Under the pieces are notes generated by a model. It saw only the letters and a list, made by a program, of their open reading frames with translations, did not search any database and was not told the origin of the DNA. Both the position numbers and the translations under genes were made by a program. From Vibrio cholerae (GTDB lineage Bacteria; Actinomycetota; Actinomycetes; Actinomycetales; Micrococcaceae), in the NCBI GenBank assembly GCA_009728235.1, contig WNZI01000006.1:56963-120962 (forward strand): a stretch of DNA of 64,000 nt, given 5' to 3'. Shown one piece after another: positions 8,806-16,551 of this stretch; positions within the stretch are counted from its first letter, which is position 1; every line of letters begins with the position of its first letter.

Positions 8806-10442
8806 TCGATTCCCATGACTCCGAATGGTGGCGGACGGCCGTCATCTACCAGGTGTATCCCCGTTCCTTTGCCGACAGCAATGGGGACGGCACGGGGGAC
8901 CTTGCAGGTATCACCCGCCGTCTGAGCCATATAGCGGATCTCGGGGTAGACGCTGTCTGGTTGTCGCCCTTCTATCCGTCCCCGCAACGCGACGGTGGCT
9001 ACGACGTCGCGGACTACCGCGGCGTCGATCCGATGTACGGTTCCCTGGCAGATTTTGACGAGCTGATGGAGCGGGCGCACGGGCTGGGTCTGCGCATCAT
9101 CGTCGATATGGTTCCCAACCATTGCTCATGGGAGCATGCGCTCTTCAAAGCGGCACTTGCCGCAGCGCCCGGAAGCGAAGAGCGGGCGTTCTTCCATTTC
9201 GCGGAGGGCAGCGGTTCTGACGGTTCGCTACCCCCGAATGACTGGCAGAGCATGTTCGGAGGACCGGCGTGGACCAGGATCACGGAAGACGACGGTGGGC
9301 CCGGTCAGTGGTACCTCCACCTCTTCGACCCGAGCCAGCCGGACTGGAACTGGGACAACCCCCGAGTGCAGGCCGAGTTCGATCAGACGTTGAAATTCTG
9401 GTTGGACCGGGGAGTGGACGGATTCCGCGTGGACGTCTGCGACGCAATGGTGAAAGCGCCCGGCCTTCCCAGTTGGCCCTACCCCGTGCACGGAGTGGTT
9501 GAGCCGGTCGACGGGAAACGACCGCCCATGTGGGACCAGGAGGGTATCCACGACATCTTCCGGCACTGGCGGGAGATTCTCGATTCTTATGAGGGAACCC
9601 GGATCCTCTGCGCGGAGGCGTGGCTTCCGCCAGAGCGGACAGCACGCATCGTCCGCTCTGACGAGATGCATCAGGCCTTCAACTTCGCCTACCTGTCACT
9701 GCCATGGGACGCCACGCAGATCCGGGACACCATCACCACGTCCATCACGGCCAACCAGGCAGTCGGTGCCCCGACCACGTGGGTGCTGTCCAACCACGAC
9801 GTGATGCGCCACGCCAGCCGTTTCGGCTACGACGGGCCGGTGGACCTCGAGGCTGGTGTCGGTGCGGACGATCCGCAACCGGACAGGGAACTCGGCTTGC
9901 GGAGGGCTCGAGCCGCGACCGCTCTGATGCTTGCCTTGCCGGGATCCGCCTACCTGTACCAAGGCGAGGAGCTGGGTCTGCCGGAAGGCACATCCCTGCC
10001 CGACGATGTTCGTCAGGATCCTGTCTGGGAGCGCTCGGGGCACTCTATCCGTGGACGCGACGGCTGCCGCGTGCCGCTACCCTGGGTGGCCGATGAGGTT
10101 GCCTTCGGCTTCTCGTCATCGGCAGATACTTGGCTGCCGCAACCCACTGATTACCGCGATTATGCCGTCGACGTGCAGCAGGACGACCCTACCTCCACGC
10201 TTTCGTTCTATCAGGATGCGCTGAAGCTCCGCCGCCAGTACATCGCTTCGGCCGCAGAGCTCTCGTGGGAAGAGGTAGGGGCGGAGCAAGTCCTCGCGTT
10301 CCGCGTCGGCGATACGACTATCGTGGCAAACCTCTCTGCGGCGTCCGTAAAGCTCCCGGAGGGTGAGGTCGTTCTGAGGTCGCAGCCAGATGCTGTGGTC
10401 GACGGCCTCCTCACCCCTGACGCCGCCGTCTGGATCGTCTGA
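8802..10442 (+). CDS. GH13 alpha-glucosidase family enzyme
   Basis: A 546-residue intracellular GH13 enzyme of the oligo-1,6-glucosidase/alpha-glucosidase group. It starts with the typical WWRTAVIYQVYPRSF. The catalytic residues are Asp211 (DGFRVD), Glu272 (CAEAW) and Asp333 (SNHDVMRH). No signal peptide, so it acts on imported substrate, releasing glucose from a short alpha-glucoside or glucosylated small molecule. It is the last gene of the dehydrogenase-transporter operon and is followed by a hairpin. A second, similar GH13 gene lies near 48.7-50.4 kb but is in a different context. Confidence 0.9.
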   Translation: MIDSHDSEWWRTAVIYQVYPRSFADSNGDGTGDLAGITRRLSHIADLGVDAVWLSPFYPSPQRDGGYDVADYRGVDPMYGSLADFDELMERAHGLGLRIIVDMVPNHCSWEHALFKAALAAAPGSEERAFFHFAEGSGSDGSLPPNDWQSMFGGPAWTRITEDDGGPGQWYLHLFDPSQPDWNWDNPRVQAEFDQTLKFWLDRGVDGFRVDVCDAMVKAPGLPSWPYPVHGVVEPVDGKRPPMWDQEGIHDIFRHWREILDSYEGTRILCAEAWLPPERTARIVRSDEMHQAFNFAYLSLPWDATQIRDTITTSITANQAVGAPTTWVLSNHDVMRHASRFGYDGPVDLEAGVGADDPQPDRELGLRRARAATALMLALPGSAYLYQGEELGLPEGTSLPDDVRQDPVWERSGHSIRGRDGCRVPLPWVADEVAFGFSSSADTWLPQPTDYRDYAVDVQQDDPTSTLSFYQDALKLRRQYIASAAELSWEEVGAEQVLAFRVGDTTIVANLSAASVKLPEGEVVLRSQPDAVVDGLLTPDAAVWIV

Positions 10443-10469
10443 CTCGTTCAGGACAATTGTGGTGGGGTG

Positions 10470-10500
10470 CGGGCCGGTCACCTTTGGTGGCCGGCCCGCC
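10470..10500 (+). terminator. Rho-independent-like hairpin after the glucosidase operon
   Basis: A 14-base stem (left arm 10470-10483, right arm 10487-10500) with one mismatch and a TTT loop lies 28 bases after the glucosidase stop. No long T tract follows, as is common in high-GC actinobacteria. Confidence 0.6.
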
Positions 10501-10536
10501 GTCGTGCTCGCCTCCTGCGCGGGAGAGGATGCTCCT

Positions 10537-11277
10537 ATGGAACCTCTCGAACTGCCACCGTCGATGATTGCCCGTCTCCTCGAAGAGATTTCATGGGAGA
10601 AGGCGACAAAGTATCGACGGGGTGGGCGCGGAATGGAGAACGTCCTCACGGCCGAGGTATTGATCGCTCTGGATCTCCTGCCGCGAAGCCATTTCTTCGC
10701 GGCCCTCGTCGATTCCTGCGTCGGGGCAGTCGCAGCTCGCAAGCACCTCATCGAGCAGGCCGAGCAGGCGGAGATCTCGCTCCTGTCAGGAGACATGTCC
10801 GTCTACCCGTCAAGTGCGACAGCCTCCACGTTCATCGTCCAGCCCGACGCCCTCATCACGTCGTCGAGCGTCTTCACATTCGTCGAGGCGAAACGGATCA
10901 AGAGCAGCGCTTTCCAGCCCGAGCAGCTTGCCCGAGAGTACGTCGCGGTGATGAGCAACGCAGGTGATCGGATACCGCTGCTGTTCCTCCTGGGCGTCGA
11001 GCCTCCCGTAGCGGTCAAAGGGCTGGGCAAGATGCCACTGCATGACGCGATACAACTGCACCTCCCGACAGTCCTCGAGCGTGCTGGGGACATCGGTATG
11101 AGCGAGGAGGAACTGATGACCAAAATCGACGACGTCGTCTGCTGGATCTCCTGGTCGACGCTGGCGGCGACGATCGAGGAACAGCTGGCCTCGTTCTCAT
11201 GCGGCGATGCCAGCACCGACGCCTCGGTACAACGCACCGGCAGGCAACTGCTGAGCGCTATCGCCTGGCACGCCTAG
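10537..11277 (+). CDS. Uncharacterised protein with PD-(D/E)XK-like motif
   Basis: A 246-residue soluble protein that I cannot assign to a named family. The ATG at 10537 follows a good Shine-Dalgarno sequence (GGGAGAGG at 10521-10528). Around residues 100-120 it reads QPDALI, ten residues, then VEAKRI. The pattern P-D-x(12)-E-x-K resembles the catalytic core of PD-(D/E)XK nucleases. It is followed by SSAFQPEQLAREY, a helix as expected in that fold. The rest is alpha-rich without membrane segments. It stands alone after a terminator, with two small membrane-protein genes about 200 bases downstream. A nuclease or defence role is possible but unproven. Confidence 0.6.
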   Translation: MEPLELPPSMIARLLEEISWEKATKYRRGGRGMENVLTAEVLIALDLLPRSHFFAALVDSCVGAVAARKHLIEQAEQAEISLLSGDMSVYPSSATASTFIVQPDALITSSSVFTFVEAKRIKSSAFQPEQLAREYVAVMSNAGDRIPLLFLLGVEPPVAVKGLGKMPLHDAIQLHLPTVLERAGDIGMSEEELMTKIDDVVCWISWSTLAATIEEQLASFSCGDASTDASVQRTGRQLLSAIAWHA

Positions 11278-11481
11278 GGCTCACGGACTGAATCAGGCCG
11301 GCGTCAGCTTTTTCGCGCCAGCATCGACGATGATGTTCATCGGCCGACCATCCCATTACAGTGTCGCGAATCGGCCGACCGACGAGGAGATATAGCCTTA
11401 CGGCGATGTGTCAGAGCTCGGCCTTCCGGCACGCACTAAGTATATTTCTATGAGGGTACTTCTTTGGATGCATTGAGCAGC

Positions 11482-11637
11482 ATGAGCCCCGACGCACTCC
11501 GCACCATTCCGTGGGCTGCAGCCGCCGTCGTTGCGCTGGTGTTCGGCGTATGGCGTCCGCGCAGTCTCCACTGGACTGTGCTTGGAGCGGTCCTGCTCTT
11601 CGCCGCGCTCAACGCGGCGCCGGGATCTACGTTCTGA
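11482..11637 (+). CDS. Small two-span membrane protein (51 residues)
   Basis: An ATG at 11482 opens a 51-residue frame ending in TGA at 11635-11637. The product has two hydrophobic stretches (PWAAAAVVALVFGVW and WTVLGAVLLFAALNAA) separated by the basic turn RPRSLH, giving a plausible hairpin membrane protein. It precedes another membrane protein gene by 44 bases on the same strand. Support is compositional only; no family recognised. Confidence 0.45.
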   Translation: MSPDALRTIPWAAAAVVALVFGVWRPRSLHWTVLGAVLLFAALNAAPGSTF

Positions 11638-11681
11638 GCAACTTCAGCGATTCGCGGTGGTCCCCAGCTCGAGATGAACAG

Positions 11682-12062
11682 ATGAGCGCTCCGTCGTTCT
11701 CCGAAACGCCCCTTGTGGGGGAATTCCTGGAGCCCCTCGACTCCACGCTGGAGGGAGTCGTGGGAGGGGTGAATGATTTCCGCTCGTTCCAGCAGGCCCT
11801 TCCCGTCGCGCTGGAGTTCCTCGCTACTTCCGGATGGGCTTTGCTGGTGTCGTTCCCCCTCGTGATTCTTGCCGCGTGCCTCAGCTTCCTTGCTGCACAG
11901 CGCCGGAAGGCGGACTTCAGGAAGTACCGCGCGACTGTGGATTCCCTTAAGGATGAGCTGGAGCAGATCAAGCGGCAGATCTCATCCGGAAGAGGAGGTG
12001 CTACGGCGCTCCCTGCAGGGGATAGCGGGACGGATACGCATCCTGGAGCGACGCGCAGGTGA
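11682..12062 (+). CDS. Membrane-anchored coiled-coil protein
   Basis: About 126 residues from the ATG at 11682. It has a soluble N-terminal part, one strongly hydrophobic segment (WALLVSFPLVILAACLSFLA, near residues 53-72), then a charged helical tail (TVDSLKDELEQIKRQIS) typical of a short coiled coil. The last ~20 residues look random; in another frame the sequence continues as EEEVLRRSLQGIAGRIRILE, a plausible prolongation of the coil, so a one-base indel near 11990 is possible. Function unknown. Confidence 0.5.
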   Translation: MSAPSFSETPLVGEFLEPLDSTLEGVVGGVNDFRSFQQALPVALEFLATSGWALLVSFPLVILAACLSFLAAQRRKADFRKYRATVDSLKDELEQIKRQISSGRGGATALPAGDSGTDTHPGATRR

Positions 12063-12229
12063 TGCAGTGAACGGTCGAAGTGAGTGTGGTCCTCGCGCCT
12101 TGAGAACTCCTGCTCAAATCTCTCCCGCGCGCACGCTGCATTTCGATCGGGACCCGGACGACGCGGTCTTCAAAGGATCTGAGGTTCTTCCGCAATGTCG
12201 TCCTAAGCGGTAGGTCCGCACGAATAAGC

Positions 12230-12994
12230 TCAGCCCTCGCCCGCCAGGACGTCCACGTGCACATGGTCGAGGTGCCGCAGGATTTCGTTCGCCGGAGCGG
12301 GTGCGTCGTAGGGGTGCCACCCGCCCCTGGCGAGACGTGCGCTCCAGAAATGGTCGTCGAAGATGACGTACTGGATATCGAGATCTTCGGCGTGCGCCAC
12401 AAGCCAATGTGAGAGTACCCAGCCCTGACGCCGGTTCTCCTCGGTGACGGGACGGAAGAAGACGTCGACAGCCCGCCCGTCGTAGTGCGTCGAGTCGCCA
12501 CCGTGCCCAGAGCCGACACCGCCGGGCTCGAACCCGCCGAGGCTCTGCTCGCCGAAGACCTCAGTCATTGTTGTTCGCACTTGCTCAGCACGTGGCGTGA
12601 GGCCCGACGGCGTCAACTCCTCCACCTCAAGCCCCGAATCCACGGAGCCCTTGCAGCTCAGGACCGGTCCGGCGTCGTAACCCGGGCCGGCAGCCAACGT
12701 CTGAAGCACAGTGTCGTCGAGTTCCGTCGTGTCCGCAGCATTGGCGCCGCGGGCCCGAAGTGCCACCGCCGTCGTCGCCAGCTTCGCCTGGTCGCGCGTC
12801 AGTCCGACTTCTCCATCCACTGTCTGCGCAACGCATTCCGAGCCGCCGAGCAGGGATCCGTCTCCCGTACGCAACCCGCTGAGAACGCTGGGGCCGAATA
12901 GCACCAGCACCGCGCCGATCGCACTGACTACTACGAGCCCGATGAGCACGCTCACTGATTGACGCCGACGGCGGACGATGGGGCTACTCGCCAT
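12230..12994 (-). CDS. Membrane-anchored M15/VanY-like peptidase domain protein
   Basis: About 254 residues from the ATG at 12994, which has GGAGGC upstream. A basic N-terminus (VRRRRQSVSV) precedes one transmembrane or signal segment (LIGLVVVSAIGAVLVLFG). The C-terminal ~110 residues carry STHYDGRAVDVFF and LDHVHVDV, the His-x(n)-Asp and His-x-His zinc-binding layout of M15-type peptidoglycan peptidases and related actinobacterial C-terminal domains. It is probably a cell-wall peptidase or wall-binding protein outside the membrane. Activity has to be considered unproven because related domains can be non-catalytic. Confidence 0.72.
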   Translation of the reverse strand: MASSPIVRRRRQSVSVLIGLVVVSAIGAVLVLFGPSVLSGLRTGDGSLLGGSECVAQTVDGEVGLTRDQAKLATTAVALRARGANAADTTELDDTVLQTLAAGPGYDAGPVLSCKGSVDSGLEVEELTPSGLTPRAEQVRTTMTEVFGEQSLGGFEPGGVGSGHGGDSTHYDGRAVDVFFRPVTEENRRQGWVLSHWLVAHAEDLDIQYVIFDDHFWSARLARGGWHPYDAPAPANEILRHLDHVHVDVLAGEG

Positions 12995-13394
12995 TAGGGG
13001 TGCCTCCGCCGAACCGGGACGATGATGCGCCACGCGGCGTTGTACCCGTGTTCGCGCCCGCTGCGCTGATCCCGCTCACTGTGGCCGATCCTCCCGTTGT
13101 GACGCACTGTCCCGATCACTGTCGGTGGGCATCTACATGGTTAATTGACGGGGCCCGTCAATGGTTCCAGTTAGCTGAAGTGAATTCCAGCCACGAAGGG
13201 ATTCGAGCACGACGACTGGGGGAGGACGTAGGTTCACATAGGCCTCGGTGCGTAGGTCAACTGATGACACTCTGGATCGAACAGGGGACTTGCCTGCTCT
13301 GCGAGCGAGCGGCAATTGACATGACCCCTAAACTGCAAACTGGCGCTTCATCACTTGATGTCATTGCGTCCTCTTCGCAAACAACTGGGGTTCC
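12995..13394. other. Intergenic region between divergent envelope genes
   Basis: About 400 bases with no gene I can support. It lies between the divergently transcribed peptidase-like gene and the HNH nuclease gene, so it should hold both promoters. Its only clear feature is the perfect palindrome at 13145-13161. Base composition is more AT-rich than the flanking genes. Confidence 0.6.
13145..13161. promoter_or_regulatory. Perfect inverted repeat, candidate operator
   Basis: TTGACGGG-G-CCCGTCAA is an exact 8-base inverted repeat around a single G. It sits midway between two divergent genes, about 150 bases from the peptidase start and 230 bases from the nuclease start, which suits a shared operator. 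No regulator gene is adjacent. Confidence 0.45.
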
Positions 13395-14783
13395 ATGCTG
13401 CCGTCCGCACCTCCTCCCGCCTCCAAGCCGTCGCCGTCGGGCGGGTTCTACGTGCGGAAGTCCACCGCCGTCGTCGCCGGGCTCGCGCTGTTCCTCGTCA
13501 TCATCGGGCTCATCACCGGCGGCCCCAGCGGTGCCATCATCATGGCGGCGCTCGTCGCCCTCTTCACCGGCCTCTACACCGTCCTGACCAACCGGCCGTC
13601 CTGGGCCCGGCTCGCTGGCCGCAGGGCCGGAGCGATCACCGCGGGCGCTGCCGTCGTCACACTCTTGATCGGCGGGTTCATCGCCCCGGCGCCGGACTCG
13701 GTCCCGACCGCCGTCGCAAAGCAGACCACGGAGCAGGCCGAACCAACCACTGCACCCAGCACAAGCGCGCCGTCCGCGACGGCGACAGCAACGCCGGCCG
13801 CGCCCGCCAAACCGACGCCGACTTCCACCCCCAGCCCGACGCCGTCGGACGTCGCCCCGCTCGACTCGGACACCGTGCCCGATGCAGCAGGGACACCGCG
13901 TGCGCCGTCGGACCAGCCGGCGTTCGACACCACCGCGCTCGCGCTCCTGGAAACTTTGGCCATCAAGGGCCGCGCACCGAAGACCGGGTACGACCGCGAG
14001 GAGTTCGGCCAGGCGTGGGCCGACGTCGACCGCAACGGCTGCGACACCCGCAATGACATGCTCAACCGCGACCTGACGGACATAGTCCACACCAACTCGG
14101 TGCCCTGCAAGGTGCAGTCGGGCGTGCTCGATGACCCCTACACCGGTTCGATCATCGCCTTTCTCCGCGGGCAGTCGACCAGCACGGAGGTGCAGATCGA
14201 CCACGTGGTCGCGCTGTCCGACGCCTGGCAGAAGGGCGCCCAGCAGCTCACTTTCGACCAGCGCGTCGCCTTCGCCAACGATCCGCTGAACCTGCAGTCC
14301 ACGGACGGCCCCACCAACCAGCAGAAGGGCGCGGGCGACGCCGCTACCTGGCTGCCGCCGAACACCGGCTACCGCTGCGAGTACGTGGCGCGGCAGGTCT
14401 CGGTGAAGGCGACCTACACGCTGTGGGTCACGCAGGCCGAGCACGACGCCATGGTCCGGGTGCTGTCCGACTGCAACGGCATCCTCGCCCCGACGAACCA
14501 GGTGGCACCGTCTGTTCAGGCACCCCCGGCGCCCGTGGAGACCGAAGCGCCCGTCGTCGAGCCGGCGCCTGTTGCGCCGCCCGTCGTCGAACCCGCGCCC
14601 GTCGCTCCAGCACCCGTAGCGCCGGCCCCAGTTGTACCGGAGCCGGTAGTCCCCGCGCCTCCTGCGGCCTCCTACGCGAACTGCGACGCCGTGCGAGCTG
14701 CTGGAGCTGCACCGATCTACGCAGGTACGCCTGGCTTCGAGGCGAAGTTCGACCGCGACGGCGACGGGGTGGGCTGCGAATGA
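13395..14783 (+). CDS. Membrane-tethered HNH nuclease (DUF1524-like) with C-terminal excalibur domain
   Basis: A 462-residue envelope protein. Residues ~25-100 contain two to three hydrophobic segments. A Pro/Thr/Ser/Ala linker follows. The nuclease domain includes TGYDREEFGQAW, DRNGCDTRNDML, VQIDHVVALSDAW (the His-rich beta-beta-alpha metal core) and NDPLNLQSTDGPTNQQK, matching HNH/GmrSD C-terminal DUF1524-type proteins. A second low-complexity linker of PAPVAP repeats leads to an excalibur calcium-binding motif ending DRDGDGVGCE. The protein probably degrades DNA outside the cell, for nutrient use or competition. The two linkers suggest it spans the cell wall. Confidence 0.85.
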   Translation: MLPSAPPPASKPSPSGGFYVRKSTAVVAGLALFLVIIGLITGGPSGAIIMAALVALFTGLYTVLTNRPSWARLAGRRAGAITAGAAVVTLLIGGFIAPAPDSVPTAVAKQTTEQAEPTTAPSTSAPSATATATPAAPAKPTPTSTPSPTPSDVAPLDSDTVPDAAGTPRAPSDQPAFDTTALALLETLAIKGRAPKTGYDREEFGQAWADVDRNGCDTRNDMLNRDLTDIVHTNSVPCKVQSGVLDDPYTGSIIAFLRGQSTSTEVQIDHVVALSDAWQKGAQQLTFDQRVAFANDPLNLQSTDGPTNQQKGAGDAATWLPPNTGYRCEYVARQVSVKATYTLWVTQAEHDAMVRVLSDCNGILAPTNQVAPSVQAPPAPVETEAPVVEPAPVAPPVVEPAPVAPAPVAPAPVVPEPVVPAPPAASYANCDAVRAAGAAPIYAGTPGFEAKFDRDGDGVGCE

Positions 14784-14806
14784 CCCCTCCGAAGCGCGCC
14801 TGACAC

Positions 14807-15428
14807 GTGGCTGAACCAGCACCCACGGGTACTGAGGTCCGCGACGCCTACGCGGCGCGGGCAGCCGAGTACACGGAACTCCTCGGTGAGATGAGCTCCG
14901 TGCATCCCGCTGACCGACACGCCGTCGCCGCGTGGGCCGACAGCCTCGAGGGTCCGATCATCGACGCGGGCTGCGGCCCCGGTCATTGGACCGATTTCCT
15001 CGCCCGGCGTGGGCTCGACGCCCGAGGGGTGGACCTGGTGCCCGGGTTCATCGACCGCGCACGCCGTACCTATCCCGGCGTTCCGTTCACGGTCGCAGTC
15101 TCGATACCCTCAATACCGGGACAGGCACGATCGGCGGAGTGCTGTCCTGGTACTCGCTCCTCCATCACGAGCCGAGCACGCTCGGCATCCCGCTCACGGA
15201 ATTCCGTCGCGTACTCCGACCCGGTGGCGGGCTGCTCATCGGGTTCTTCGAGCATCCCGTCCTCGAGAGGTTCGCCCACGCAGTGCTCCGGCCTACCGGT
15301 GGCCGGTGAGCCGCCTCGGCGAGGAACTGGACGCGGCGGGCTTCGACGTCGTCGAGACGCACCGGCGGACGACCACGGGCCAGCGGCCTCACGGGGCGAT
15401 CATCGCTCGACGAAAAGCTATGCAGTAA
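14807..15428 (+). CDS. SAM-dependent methyltransferase (two frameshifts)
   Basis: A class I methyltransferase of about 207 residues spread over three frames. The first part from the GTG at 14807 has the SAM-binding motif IIDAGCGPGHWTDFLA. The second frame carries TGTIGGVLSWYSLLHHEP and EFRRVLRPGGGLLIGFFEH. The third ends SRLGEELDAAGFDVVETHRR. One-base losses at about 15091-15112 and 15278-15296 would restore a single protein. It begins 23 bases after the nuclease stop. The substrate is unknown. Confidence 0.72.
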
Positions 15429-15436
15429 TTCGCCCG

Positions 15437-16015
15437 CTACGCCTCCGAGAACTGGCGGACGAGCAGGTCGAGCTGCTTCAGGGAATGCGTTGAGCGGAGC
15501 CGGTCAGCGCGCTGGAGGGTGATGAGCCCGTGCAGGGCGGCCCAGAACACCTCGGTGAGCGTGTCGACGTCGCGGTCGCCTGCGAACGTCGACACGGCCG
15601 CTCGCAGCTCGGCGTATGCGGTGGTGAGGGGGTTCGGCGCATCGTCTGCATGGAACGGTAAGCGGGTGGCTCGGGTGAACATCGCGTCGTACAGGGCGGA
15701 ATTCTCGGCAGCGAAGGTGCAGTAGGCGCGGGCAACGGCCCCGGCTTCGCTCTCCTTGCCCCCCTCACTCGTGCTGCGTGCTCGGCGAAGGGCCTCGGTG
15801 AGCTCGCTGAAACCCTCGAGTGCGACGGCTTCCGCCAGGTCGACGAGGGACGCGAAATGCTTGTATATGACCGGCTGGCTGTACTCAATCTCGGTCGACA
15901 GGCGACGCGTGGTGACGGCGTCCCATCCCTCACGCTCCGCCAACGAGCGTGCAGTCCCGATGATGAGGCGACGCTGATCGGCCCGCTCACGAAGCCGGCG
16001 TTCCGCAGTAGTCAT
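15437..16015 (-). CDS. TetR-family transcriptional repressor
   Basis: About 192 residues starting at the ATG at 16015 (MTTAERRLRERA). The N-terminal helix-turn-helix is typical (GWDAVTTRRLSTEIEYSQPV then IYKHFASLVDLAEAV). The C-terminal domain resembles the TetR_C_33/WHG type (AYCTFAAENSALYDAMF). It is divergent from a SnoaL/DUF1772 gene pair, and the gap carries three copies of a palindrome (TTAGC-n3-GCTAA), which are the likely operators for both promoters. Confidence 0.9.
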   Translation of the reverse strand: MTTAERRLRERADQRRLIIGTARSLAEREGWDAVTTRRLSTEIEYSQPVIYKHFASLVDLAEAVALEGFSELTEALRRARSTSEGGKESEAGAVARAYCTFAAENSALYDAMFTRATRLPFHADDAPNPLTTAYAELRAAVSTFAGDRDVDTLTEVFWAALHGLITLQRADRLRSTHSLKQLDLLVRQFSEA

Positions 16016-16023
16016 AGGGCAAT

Positions 16024-16103
16024 GTAGCACTGCTAACCAACCGAGCAATGCTCTTGCCCTGCCGCCACCGTGGGGTTAGCGTTGCTAATATTAGCGTTGC
16101 TAA
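16024..16103. promoter_or_regulatory. Three palindromic TetR operators
   Basis: Two exact copies of TTAGC-GTT-GCTAA lie at 16076-16088 and 16091-16103, 15 bases apart centre to centre. A third copy with one mismatch (GTAGC-ACT-GCTAA) is at 16024-16036, next to the TetR start. Symmetry, repetition and location between TetR and its divergent neighbour support autoregulation and control of the SnoaL operon. Confidence 0.75.
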
Positions 16104-16125
16104 CCCCATCGAAGCGGAGAACCCG

Positions 16126-16551
16126 ATGAGCCATGCACACCTCGCCGACACCTTCCTGACCATGCTCAACAGTCATGACCCGGATCTAGTGGACCTGTTC
16201 GTCGCGAAGGACTACGTCAACCACGACGTGGCGGTGGCAGACGGACGCGACGCGAACCGTCGGTTTTGGGCCGCGTTCTTCACCGGATTGCCCGACCTGA
16301 CCGCCACGATGGAAGACCTCGTGGTCTCCGGGGATCGGGTTGTCGGTCGCTTCGTCTACCGCGGCACGCACACCGGAGACCTGCTGGGCATCCCGGCGAG
16401 CGGCCGGACGGTCGAGATGCGCAGCATCGACATCTGGCGCGTGGACGACGGCGTGTTCACCGAGCATTGGGACGAACTGAACCTCCTGGAGGTATTCCAG
16501 CAGGTCGGGGTCCTTCCTCCGCTCGGTGGCGGCACCGGGAACGCCTCATGA
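16126..16551 (+). CDS. SnoaL-like ester cyclase/polyketide cyclase family protein
   Basis: A 141-residue SnoaL-like protein of the NTF2 fold: NSHDPDLVDLFVAKDYVNHD near the start, then GLPDLTATMEDLVVSGDRVVGRF and WRVDDGVFTEHWDELN. The ATG at 16126 follows a purine-rich ribosome-binding region (GAAGCGGAGA). It is the first gene of a two-gene operon under the adjacent TetR operators. Members act on small hydrophobic or polyketide-like compounds, but most are uncharacterised. Confidence 0.83.
   Translation: MSHAHLADTFLTMLNSHDPDLVDLFVAKDYVNHDVAVADGRDANRRFWAAFFTGLPDLTATMEDLVVSGDRVVGRFVYRGTHTGDLLGIPASGRTVEMRSIDIWRVDDGVFTEHWDELNLLEVFQQVGVLPPLGGGTGNAS

Noticed and set aside
14540..14660. Repetitive DNA within the nuclease gene as a possible tandem repeat array
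   Set aside because: The repeats encode PAPVAP-type linker residues and are degenerate at the DNA level; they are a protein linker, not a CRISPR or VNTR array.
13257..14822. A 521-codon minus-strand frame opposite the HNH nuclease gene
   Set aside because: Arg/Gly/Val-rich shadow; the plus strand carries the HNH core and excalibur motif.
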